Both the position numbers and the translations under genes were made by a program. A stretch of 64,000 nt of DNA. Source: Phenylobacterium sp. (GTDB lineage Bacteria; Pseudomonadota; Alphaproteobacteria; Caulobacterales; Caulobacteraceae). The stretch lies in assembly GCF_030698145.1 (NCBI RefSeq), contig NZ_JAUYNW010000046.1:1-64000 (forward strand), given 5' to 3'. The notes beneath the pieces are model-generated. The model was given only the letters and a program-made list of their open reading frames with translations, made no database searches and had not been told where the DNA came from. Below, one piece after another: positions 40,877 to 47,334 of the stretch. The first letter of the stretch is position 1. Each line of letters opens with the position of its first letter.

Positions 40877-42683
40877 CGGGCGTCACGACCCCGCGAAACG
40901 GCTTCTCAAACCAGGGGGTGAGGGGGATCGCGATGCCGCGCTGCTCCACCCCGACGCCGAAGCGCTGCTTCTTCGTGGCGGCCGTCTTGAACTCGGGTCC
41001 CAGGGCGTCGAGGTAGGACAGCGTCCGTCGCCAGTCCGCCCACCTGGTCTTCTCGAAAATCCGCTCCAGGAACGGGTGATGGTTAGCGACGATGAGGAAC
41101 GGCCCAGGCCGCCCCCTGACGTCGGTTTCCCAGATGCGCATCCCGAGGGTCTTCAGCAGCTCCTCGTATTCCCGCTCGTTGTTCTGCCAGCGCTGCAGCA
41201 GCTCCCCGATGGTCTGGCGCTTGTCGCGGACATGCAGGCCGGAGTCGGCCGCCATCAGGTGCGCCAGGCAGTCGGCCCCGGCGTTGGAGACGATCTCGCT
41301 GGACTCGCGCTGGACCAGGAGGGGCCGCCAGAAGTCCACCTGTTCGTCGGCCGTCTCCGGCGTCAGGGGATCATCGCTCAGCAGCAGCAGGCGCCCAGCG
41401 GCTAGCATGGAGATCAGATCGGCCGCCCGCGGCGACTCTCCGCTCCGCAGCAGGGCCGCCTTCACCTCCGCGACATCGGCCTTGTAGCGCCAGGCCCCGG
41501 CCAGCGCCCGGGCTAGCAGGGCCGGCGCCAGGGCATGCGCCTTCTCGATCGCTCCGGCTAGTTGGAGATCGGTGACCAACTGCGGCTTGGCGACGTCCTT
41601 TTCGAGATCCGATCCGGAGAGCGGCAACAGCCGCACTTCTACAATCCGCGTGGCGTCGGCCGGCCCCAACCTTGGCGGATTGATCGCCGCCAGCATGACG
41701 GCCCCCACGGCGGTCTGGGTGATCGACCCGCCGCCGATATCGCCCATCTTCCGTGTGCCGCCTGACCCCGTGGCCATCCGGCGAAGCATCTCCAGGGCGC
41801 GCTCCACCACGCCTGGCCCATGGGTCGACGGCGAGCCCTCAGCCTCGTCCAGCAGCACCGCGCGCGCCATTCCGGCCAGGTCGTTCCTGAGGCCCGCTTC
41901 CGTGAAGCTGTCGATCACCGGCCCGGCCTGGGCCGACAGCAGGGCTTGGGCGAACTCGACCAGGGTCGACTTCCCCGATCCCTGGAGGGCATTGACCAGG
42001 AGGTGGCCCCGGAACGGCGCCACGGCGCCGAGTTGCGCCGCCATGACCCAACCGGCGGTAACGTCGGCCCCGGTCAGCCCATCTTCGCCTATGGGCTCGA
42101 AACGCCAGGAATCGAGCTGGTCCCGCGCCCACAGTCCGTCGGCGGCCGACGCCATGCCATCCGGCCGGGGGGCCGGGGGGCGCAGCCGATAGAGCGGCCC
42201 GCGTCGCTCCCGCAGCGCTTGGGCCACGGGCAGCTTCTCGACCTCGCCGGAGACCCTGTAGCGCCAGACCTCATCGCCGACGTGCAACACGATGCTGGTC
42301 GCGTCGCCGGGCCAAACGCCAAGCGAGCGGATCGGCCGGCTGGAGTCCCACAGGCCCGCCTCTCGGCACTTTCGCACGAACCACATGGCGGCGAAGTCGC
42401 GGACGAACTTGTCGTCTGGGTCGCGCCAGTTGACCAGGAAGGCGGCCCCCGCTTGGCAGGCGAAGATATCCGTCTTCAGCATGGTCCCGATCTTGGCGGC
42501 CAGCTCCTTCCGGATTTCGCCCTCCGGCATGGCGAACACCACGCGCGGCCCTTCGAACCCCAAAGGGACGACCGGGCATTCCTTGACGTCGGGATTGGGG
42601 AAGACGCCCAGCTTCTTTTCCGCTGCTGCGTCTTCGCCCCCGGCCACCTGGTCATAGTCATCGAACCCACTCACGCCCCACAC
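40821..42683 (-). CDS. phage replicative helicase-like ATPase
   Basis: 620 residues. Walker A NALQGSGKSTLVEF (around 231-243) and Walker B AVLLDEAEG (275-283) identify a P-loop ATPase of the kind that follows a primase in phage replication modules. The N-terminal 200 residues are family-specific. The C-terminus ends in glycine/proline repeats encoded by the GGAAC cluster. It overlaps the primase stop by 13 bases. Helicase activity is inferred from neighbour and motifs. Confidence 0.8.
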   Translation of the reverse strand: MWGVSGFDDYDQVAGGEDAAAEKKLGVFPNPDVKECPVVPLGFEGPRVVFAMPEGEIRKELAAKIGTMLKTDIFACQAGAAFLVNWRDPDDKFVRDFAAMWFVRKCREAGLWDSSRPIRSLGVWPGDATSIVLHVGDEVWRYRVSGEVEKLPVAQALRERRGPLYRLRPPAPRPDGMASAADGLWARDQLDSWRFEPIGEDGLTGADVTAGWVMAAQLGAVAPFRGHLLVNALQGSGKSTLVEFAQALLSAQAGPVIDSFTEAGLRNDLAGMARAVLLDEAEGSPSTHGPGVVERALEMLRRMATGSGGTRKMGDIGGGSITQTAVGAVMLAAINPPRLGPADATRIVEVRLLPLSGSDLEKDVAKPQLVTDLQLAGAIEKAHALAPALLARALAGAWRYKADVAEVKAALLRSGESPRAADLISMLAAGRLLLLSDDPLTPETADEQVDFWRPLLVQRESSEIVSNAGADCLAHLMAADSGLHVRDKRQTIGELLQRWQNNEREYEELLKTLGMRIWETDVRGRPGPFLIVANHHPFLERIFEKTRWADWRRTLSYLDALGPEFKTAATKKQRFGVGVEQRGIAIPLTPWFEKPFRGVVTPGSGGVPTGVPGGDLDWPD

Positions 42684-43864
42684 CCCAGCGCCAGAACGCG
42701 GCGCAGTTCGTCGTTGAAATCAGACCCAGGAGGCGGGGCGATCGCCCGCGCCTTTGGCGCGCCGGCGGCGAGCCAGGCGGCCACGGCCAGTCGGCCGCAC
42801 ATCCTCGCGCGCTGTTCGGCGCCGAATTCGAACCAGCAGGTCCGCCCCCGCGCCGTTCGGCCCTTTACGCGGATCGCGCTCATGTCGCGATCGACGGCCA
42901 CCAGGACTTCCGACCAGGGCGCGTCGGGCGGCGCCGGCCAGGTGAAAGCGGGGTTCGTCGGGTCACCTTTGGGATTGAAGGGATCGATACGCCCCTCTTC
43001 GTCGCGCTCCACCCCGCCCTGGAGGCGATTGAGCGATAGGGCCGCACAGGCCCTCAGGGGCAACCCCTTGCCCAGGCCCAGGGTCACCACGGCCAGCGTG
43101 GTCTCGATCCCCTCCCCGGTGACCAGGTCTCCCTCTCCGGACGGCCCGATCAGCCAGGCGCCGCCGGGGCGGCCTTCCGCGTCGGCCTGAGGACCCCACA
43201 TGCGCTTCGCCGGCGACAGCGGCGCCTTCAGGCCCTCCAGCGTCAGATAGGTCGCGTGGACGCCCCCGGTCGGCCCTGAGTCCGTCTCCACCCGCGCCAG
43301 CATCGCTGGGGCCGTTACCCAGGCCCGCGCCTCGTCATCCCAGCCCCATTTGGCCCGGGGATGGAAACGCAGGCGCTCGCCGACCATGGCGACCACTTCG
43401 GCGGCGATCCCGCGCCGGCGCAGGTAGCGTTCGGCCAGAGTGCCGCGGATCGACGAATGGGCGCCGTTCCACAGCTCCAGCGCCACCCGATCGGAAACGG
43501 ACGGCCCCTGGGGTTCCGGGCGCGTTTCCCGCACCGGCCTGGGCGTGCTGCGGTACTCGCCGCCCACCAGGCGTCGCGCGGCCTCCAGCGGGCTCCCGCC
43601 TCCCAGGGCGCGCTCCAGGTCGACGACGTCGCCGCGCAGGTCGCAGCCGCAGTAGGCCCGGAAGGTTTGCTTGTCGGCCCGCAACGCGAAGGGTCCGGAC
43701 TTGGACTTCGAACCGGCCCCGCAGATCGGGCATGGGCCGCGCAGCTCGCGGCCGGCCCTCATCAACTTCACCCCGGCCTTGCTGGCCAGGTCCTCGATCG
43801 CCACGGCCCTGCGCGCAGCGTCGAAGATGGATTCCGTGCGAGCGCCGTTCGCATAGGCGGTCAT
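42671..43864 (-). CDS. phage primase: zinc finger plus Toprim
   Basis: 397 residues. A CHC2-like zinc finger uses C45/C48 and C72/C74. The Toprim domain has E251 (VTGEGIETT) and D325-x-D327 (AVDRDMS). It matches the DUF7146/Toprim primases of alphaproteobacterial phages. Synthesises RNA primers together with the adjacent helicase. A dyad copy lies in codons 4-10. Confidence 0.88.
   Translation of the reverse strand: MTAYANGARTESIFDAARRAVAIEDLASKAGVKLMRAGRELRGPCPICGAGSKSKSGPFALRADKQTFRAYCGCDLRGDVVDLERALGGGSPLEAARRLVGGEYRSTPRPVRETRPEPQGPSVSDRVALELWNGAHSSIRGTLAERYLRRRGIAAEVVAMVGERLRFHPRAKWGWDDEARAWVTAPAMLARVETDSGPTGGVHATYLTLEGLKAPLSPAKRMWGPQADAEGRPGGAWLIGPSGEGDLVTGEGIETTLAVVTLGLGKGLPLRACAALSLNRLQGGVERDEEGRIDPFNPKGDPTNPAFTWPAPPDAPWSEVLVAVDRDMSAIRVKGRTARGRTCWFEFGAEQRARMCGRLAVAAWLAAGAPKARAIAPPPGSDFNDELRRVLALGCGA
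43837..43853. repeat. dispersed dyad copy 7
   Basis: TGCGAGCGCCGTTCGCA (same arm mismatch as copy 6) within codons 4-10 of the primase gene. Spacing to copy 6 is 4840 bases. Confidence 0.8.
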
Positions 43865-44565
43865 CGCCGGCCCCCGACCTTAGACCGGTCGACGGCGCCG
43901 AATAACCGCGCGTCGCTCTCGCGGGTCAGCCGCGCCTCAGTCCCGGGCGGGATCAGATAGGTCGCCGGGTGATAGGTCTCGCCGATCCGGGCCATGAAGC
44001 GCCGAGGGCGCAGCACCGGCTTCAGGTAGAAGAACCAGGCGTAGAAAGCCGCCGAATTGCCGTCCGGCTCCCAGCGCCCCTTGGTGATCGGCAGGCGCTC
44101 GCAGAACGGCGCGAAGACCGTCAGCGGGCAGTCTTCCATGTGCAGCGGATAGCGGGTGGCGCTCTCCAGCATCCCCACCCGCAGCAGCATGGCGACGCCG
44201 CGCCGGGCTAGCGGATAGGCGCGGCGGATGAAGGCTTCGGCCTTGCCGTCCGCGAAGGGCGGATTGCTCACGATCCAATCGACCTCCCAGGGCGGGTCCG
44301 CCTCGCCCAGGAAGTCGTGGATGACATTGCCGTCGTAGGGGTAGGCGTCCGACGCCCGGACGATGGGGAAGTAGTCCCGCAGCGCGTGCACCATGTGGCC
44401 GGCGCCGCAGGCGAACTCGCCCGCCGATCGCGCCTTGGGATCGAGGCGCTTGATGATCTCGCCGCCCGCCCGCCCTCCCCATGGCCCGGTCGGGAAGAAG
44501 TCGTCCGGGTCCAGACCAGGCTCGCGGGAGGCCATGACGGCCCTATGGGCGGCAGGGCGGGCCAT
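43861..44565 (-). CDS. phage DNA N6-adenine methyltransferase-like protein
   Basis: 234 residues from ATG 44565, overlapping the upstream stop (TGATG). Motif I is FACGAGHM (51-58) and the catalytic motif is NPPF (101-104), as in class I N6-adenine methyltransferases. There is no restriction partner, so it is an orphan enzyme that may protect phage DNA or mark it. Recognition site unknown. The start overlaps the HTH gene, and the stop overlaps the primase start. Confidence 0.85.
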   Translation of the reverse strand: MARPAAHRAVMASREPGLDPDDFFPTGPWGGRAGGEIIKRLDPKARSAGEFACGAGHMVHALRDYFPIVRASDAYPYDGNVIHDFLGEADPPWEVDWIVSNPPFADGKAEAFIRRAYPLARRGVAMLLRVGMLESATRYPLHMEDCPLTVFAPFCERLPITKGRWEPDGNSAAFYAWFFYLKPVLRPRRFMARIGETYHPATYLIPPGTEARLTRESDARLFGAVDRSKVGGRR

Positions 44566-44759
44566 CAGCGCGTCGCCCAGGCCGCGTCGCACTCCCGGCG
44601 CACGTCGGGCTCGGATCGGCCCAGCGCCCGGGCGACGGCTCCCCAGCTCATGCGCTGGGCGCGCCAGGCGGCGGCCAGCGCCAATTCCTCGGCGGTCAGC
44701 TCGCCCTTGCGAACGGCGATGGCCACGGCGTTGCGATATCCGCTGGCCATCTCACCCAT
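44565..44759 (-). CDS. small HTH protein
   Basis: 64 residues with a clear helix-turn-helix (MSWGAVARALGRSEPDVRRE). Embedded in the overlapping early operon between the 44752 gene and the methyltransferase. Possibly a regulator or replication accessory; no family assigned. Confidence 0.65.
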   Translation of the reverse strand: MGEMASGYRNAVAIAVRKGELTAEELALAAAWRAQRMSWGAVARALGRSEPDVRRECDAAWATR

Positions 44760-45111
44760 GGATGTCGGCCCGCGTTCGGGTGGGGCCTGACGGCGCCTCC
44801 AGCGCCGCGTCGCACTCCCCGGCGTACTCGGCCAGCTCGGCCGCCCGAATGCGCCGGTCAGCTTCCGACAGCCGCCACCAGGTCTGACCCAGGGCGATCA
44901 GCTTCACGAAGGCGCTCAGCCGGCTCTGATGGCCGATCGGCAGGACCGCGCGGCGGGCCTGGTCGGAAGTCCGCTGCAGGCGCAGCCGATGCTTCTCGTC
45001 CAGCGGTGCGTTGGCGACCCGACGGGCGCGGATAACCAGGCGGCGCAGGACCGCGAGATCGGCTTCGGTCGGGACGGCCGGTTTGCGGAAGCGGCGGGCG
45101 GCGTAGCTCAC
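44752..45111 (-). CDS. hypothetical early phage protein
   Basis: 119 residues, strongly basic N-terminus (MSYAARRFRKPAVPTEADLA) and a helical remainder ending RTRADIHG. It overlaps both neighbours by 4-8 bases. No recognisable domain. Confidence 0.65.
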   Translation of the reverse strand: MSYAARRFRKPAVPTEADLAVLRRLVIRARRVANAPLDEKHRLRLQRTSDQARRAVLPIGHQSRLSAFVKLIALGQTWWRLSEADRRIRAAELAEYAGECDAALEAPSGPTRTRADIHG

Positions 45112-45368
45112 TGGCCCGTCCCCTCATCCGAGGCGGCGTCGCCCAGGCGGGCCGCAGGGTGTTCGAAGAACCAGTCGCCGCTGAAAGCGAGGCCGCGCCG
45201 CAATGCCTCTTCGCGGACCCGCCGCATGAAGGGAAAGGTCGGCGTGTCCGCTTGGGTCTCATAGCGCGAGACGCGTGGGCGGCTGACGCCTCCAATGGTG
45301 GCAAGTTCGTCCTGGGTCACCCCAAAGACCGCCCGCCGGATATGTCGGATGGGAGATTCGCTAGCCAT
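45108..45368 (-). CDS. Cro-like XRE repressor
   Basis: 86 residues from ATG 45368. Helix-turn-helix FGVTQDELATIGGVSRPRV, then YETQADTPTFPFMRRVREEA. It is divergent from the S24 repressor across the operator cluster at 45381-45443, the standard Cro position. The longer frame to 45443 would start inside the operators and is rejected. First gene of the leftward early operon. Confidence 0.8.
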   Translation of the reverse strand: MASESPIRHIRRAVFGVTQDELATIGGVSRPRVSRYETQADTPTFPFMRRVREEALRRGLAFSGDWFFEHPAARLGDAASDEGTGQ

Positions 45369-45380
45369 GGCTAAGGTTTT

Positions 45381-45443
45381 GTGCGTGATTCGAACAAACT
45401 GGCTAGGGATTTCGTTCGGATTATGAACGTGCGCACCGCGCAC
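45381..45443. promoter_or_regulatory. right operator cluster (OR-like), three 15-bp sites
   Basis: Three 15-mers share the dyad GTKCGN-NNN-NNGNAC: GTGCGTGATTCGAAC at 45381-45395, GTTCGGATTATGAAC at 45414-45428 and GTGCGCACCGCGCAC at 45429-45443. The first two starts are 33 bases apart, about three helical turns. The cluster separates cro from the repressor gene and overlaps a plausible cro promoter (TTGTTC on the minus strand). Confidence 0.75.
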
Positions 45444-45464
45444 ATTGTCGCGATAGCCCCATTT

Positions 45465-46097
45465 ATGGTCGCTCGCGCGAAGTCCGCTTCTGTTGGACGC
45501 CCCTCCCTGCCGGTGGATGAAACCACGGCCGGGGGACGCCTTCGTGCGCTTCGCAAGGGTGCGAAGATGGGCCAGGAGGAGCTAGCCGACCACCTGGGCG
45601 TCGGGCGGCCGATGATCTCCAAATATGAGACCGGCGATCACCAGTTGCCCGACTATGTCGTGGAACGGGCCGGTCAGGTGTTCGGCGTCACGCCTGCGTT
45701 CCTTCGCTATGGCGACGTTGACTCACGAATGGTTGCCGTCCGCGGCATGGTCGGAGCTGGCGCGCGGATCGAGGCCATAGAAAACCCGCCTTGGCGATAT
45801 GTCGAGGTTCCGGCGAGTTGGGGTGACGCCATCCCCCTGCAGGTCTCCGGTACGTCCTGCTATCCGGTCTATAACGACGGCGACGACCTGGTCATCCGTG
45901 GCGAACAGCGCCTTGAGGAAGATGAGTTCCTGGGGCGGATGTGCGTCGTCGAAACTGACGACGGCTTGGGCCTGGTCAAACGAGTTCGGCGGGGATCAGA
46001 GCCGGGACGCTATACCCTTGAGAGCCCCAACGGCCCGCCCATCGAAGACGTGGTGTTGCACAGCGCCCGGCCCGTGCGCGCCCATTACCAGAAGTAG
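45465..46097 (+). CDS. CI-type repressor, XRE plus S24 peptidase
   Basis: 210 residues from ATG 45465; an ATG at 45423 lies inside an operator and is less likely. N-terminal helix-turn-helix MGQEELADHLGVGRPMISKY (35-54). C-terminal LexA-like protease with catalytic S131 (SGTSCYP) and K172 (GLVKRV), and a candidate Ala98-Gly99 self-cleavage site. It should hold lysogeny and be inactivated by RecA during the SOS response. No strong ribosome binding site is visible; leaderless or weak translation is possible, as for lambda CI. Confidence 0.88.
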   Translation: MVARAKSASVGRPSLPVDETTAGGRLRALRKGAKMGQEELADHLGVGRPMISKYETGDHQLPDYVVERAGQVFGVTPAFLRYGDVDSRMVAVRGMVGAGARIEAIENPPWRYVEVPASWGDAIPLQVSGTSCYPVYNDGDDLVIRGEQRLEEDEFLGRMCVVETDDGLGLVKRVRRGSEPGRYTLESPNGPPIEDVVLHSARPVRAHYQK

Positions 46098-46178
46098 CTA
46101 GACCGGCTCGTCCGAACCGCTGCCACGCACAAATTGAAGTGAATCCAGAACTCGATTTCGGCTGTCCAAACGACGAAA

Positions 46179-46226
46179 GTTCGTGTTACGCACAAATCCT
46201 CTTGCCAGAGGGTGCGTAATACGCAC
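46179..46226. promoter_or_regulatory. left operator cluster (OL-like), two 15-bp sites
   Basis: GTTCGTGTTACGCAC at 46179-46193 and the perfect dyad GTGCGTAATACGCAC at 46212-46226, starts again 33 bases apart. Both are followed by AAATCC. A half-site ACGCACAAAT lies at 46125. They precede the rightward early operon and share the consensus of the cluster on the other side of the repressor gene. Confidence 0.78.
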
Positions 46227-46288
46227 AAATCCCCCGGCCTCGCTTCGAGTCCGGTCTTTCGCGAGGCGCACCCTTCCAGGAGCGCCAC

Positions 46289-46657
46289 ATGGCCCAGCCC
46301 ATCCACTCACCCATCAGCAGCGAAGCCGAGCGCATCGCGACGATCCTGCTGCGTCTCGAAACCTCCCTGGCGCCCAGCCTGAGCCTGACCGCGCTCGGTG
46401 TCCGCACCGGCGCCATTGTCGAGGCCAAGGTTATCGTCCGCCTGGACGACGGCGGCCGGGAGGTCTTCACCCCCGGTGAAGCCCGTTTCCTCGCCCGATG
46501 CCTGCGGGCCGACGGCGCCTATCTCGAGGCGACCGAACACGCCGACGCCCTGGAGTGCGCCGCCAACGATGCCGATGAGCGCGCCAGCGCCTGTCACCTG
46601 ACCTTCGGCAGCGGCGCGCCGCCGGCTGACGCCCGTCGCTTCGGGTTCTGGCGGTGA
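46289..46657 (+). CDS. first gene of the rightward early operon, unknown function
   Basis: 122 residues with a good GGAGC site. Contains AIVEAKVIVRLDDGGREVF and an acidic helical C-terminus. The stop overlaps the next start (GTGA). Directly controlled by the OL-like operators. No family recognised. Confidence 0.7.
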   Translation: MAQPIHSPISSEAERIATILLRLETSLAPSLSLTALGVRTGAIVEAKVIVRLDDGGREVFTPGEARFLARCLRADGAYLEATEHADALECAANDADERASACHLTFGSGAPPADARRFGFWR

Positions 46658-47049
46658 GCGGCCCGGACCATGCGAGCGCCGCTCGCACCTCCCAGCAGGT
46701 CATCCGCATCCACCTGACCCAGTTCGCTCCGGGCATGGACCGGGTCGGGCTGGAAGACCCGAAACGCTGGAAGACGTTCTGGAACCAGGACCTCGCCAGG
46801 GTGACCCGCGCGCTGCTGAAGCGCCTCCAGATCGCGCCGGCGGCGATCGAGCTGTCCACCGTCATCAACGGCGACGTCGAACTGCTCATCGAGCCGCCGG
46901 CACGCCTCGCCGCGCACCTGTCCACCGGCGACGCCCCGGTCCCCGTCGCGATCTTCTGGGAGGGGGCCGACGAGGCCCAGCTCAAGGCGATCCTGCGGGA
47001 CCTGCACGTCGCCGGCTGGACGCCGCCGGTACTCGACATCGCCGCCTGA
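46654..47049 (+). CDS. hypothetical early protein
   Basis: 131 residues from a GTG overlapping the previous stop. Contains IRIHLTQFAPGMDRVGLEDP and VAIFWEGADEAQLKAILRDL. A dyad copy falls in codons ~6-12. No family recognised. Confidence 0.65.
   Translation: MSGPDHASAARTSQQVIRIHLTQFAPGMDRVGLEDPKRWKTFWNQDLARVTRALLKRLQIAPAAIELSTVINGDVELLIEPPARLAAHLSTGDAPVPVAIFWEGADEAQLKAILRDLHVAGWTPPVLDIAA
46671..46687. repeat. dispersed dyad copy 8
   Basis: TGCGAGCGCCGCTCGCA near the 5' end of the 46654 gene. Spacing to copy 7 is 2834 bases, the shortest interval. Last copy before the element's right end. Confidence 0.85.
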
Positions 47050-47101
47050 CGCCATCCCCACGCGCCGCCGGGGATGAGCGCGGCGCACCTGAGAGGCACC
47101 C

Positions 47102-47284
47102 ATGGAAACCAAATTCAAATTCGATCTCAAGGCGAAGGTGGGTCTCGGCCCGGCTGAGAACGGCGAAGTCATCGGGCGCGCCGAGTACCTGACGTCCGAG
47201 CCCTCCTACTACGTTCGCTATGTCGCTGGGGACGGCCGCCTGGTCGAAGCCTGGTGGAGCGAAAGCGCCCTGACCGCAGCCTGA
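47102..47284 (+). CDS. 60-residue hypothetical phage protein
   Basis: Contains GEVIGRAEYLTSEPSYYVRY and DGRLVEAWWSESAL, a motif set seen in many small prophage proteins of alphaproteobacteria (from memory). Probably an SH3-like fold. Function unknown. Confidence 0.7.
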   Translation: METKFKFDLKAKVGLGPAENGEVIGRAEYLTSEPSYYVRYVAGDGRLVEAWWSESALTAA

Positions 47285-47334
47285 CCCGACGCGGGCGGCT
47301 TCGGTCGCCCGCGTCCCACTCACCGGGACCCCAC

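Noticed and set aside
46116-46130. Sixth full repressor operator
   Set aside because: Only the ACGCAC half matches; the left arm is absent, so it is at most a half-site.
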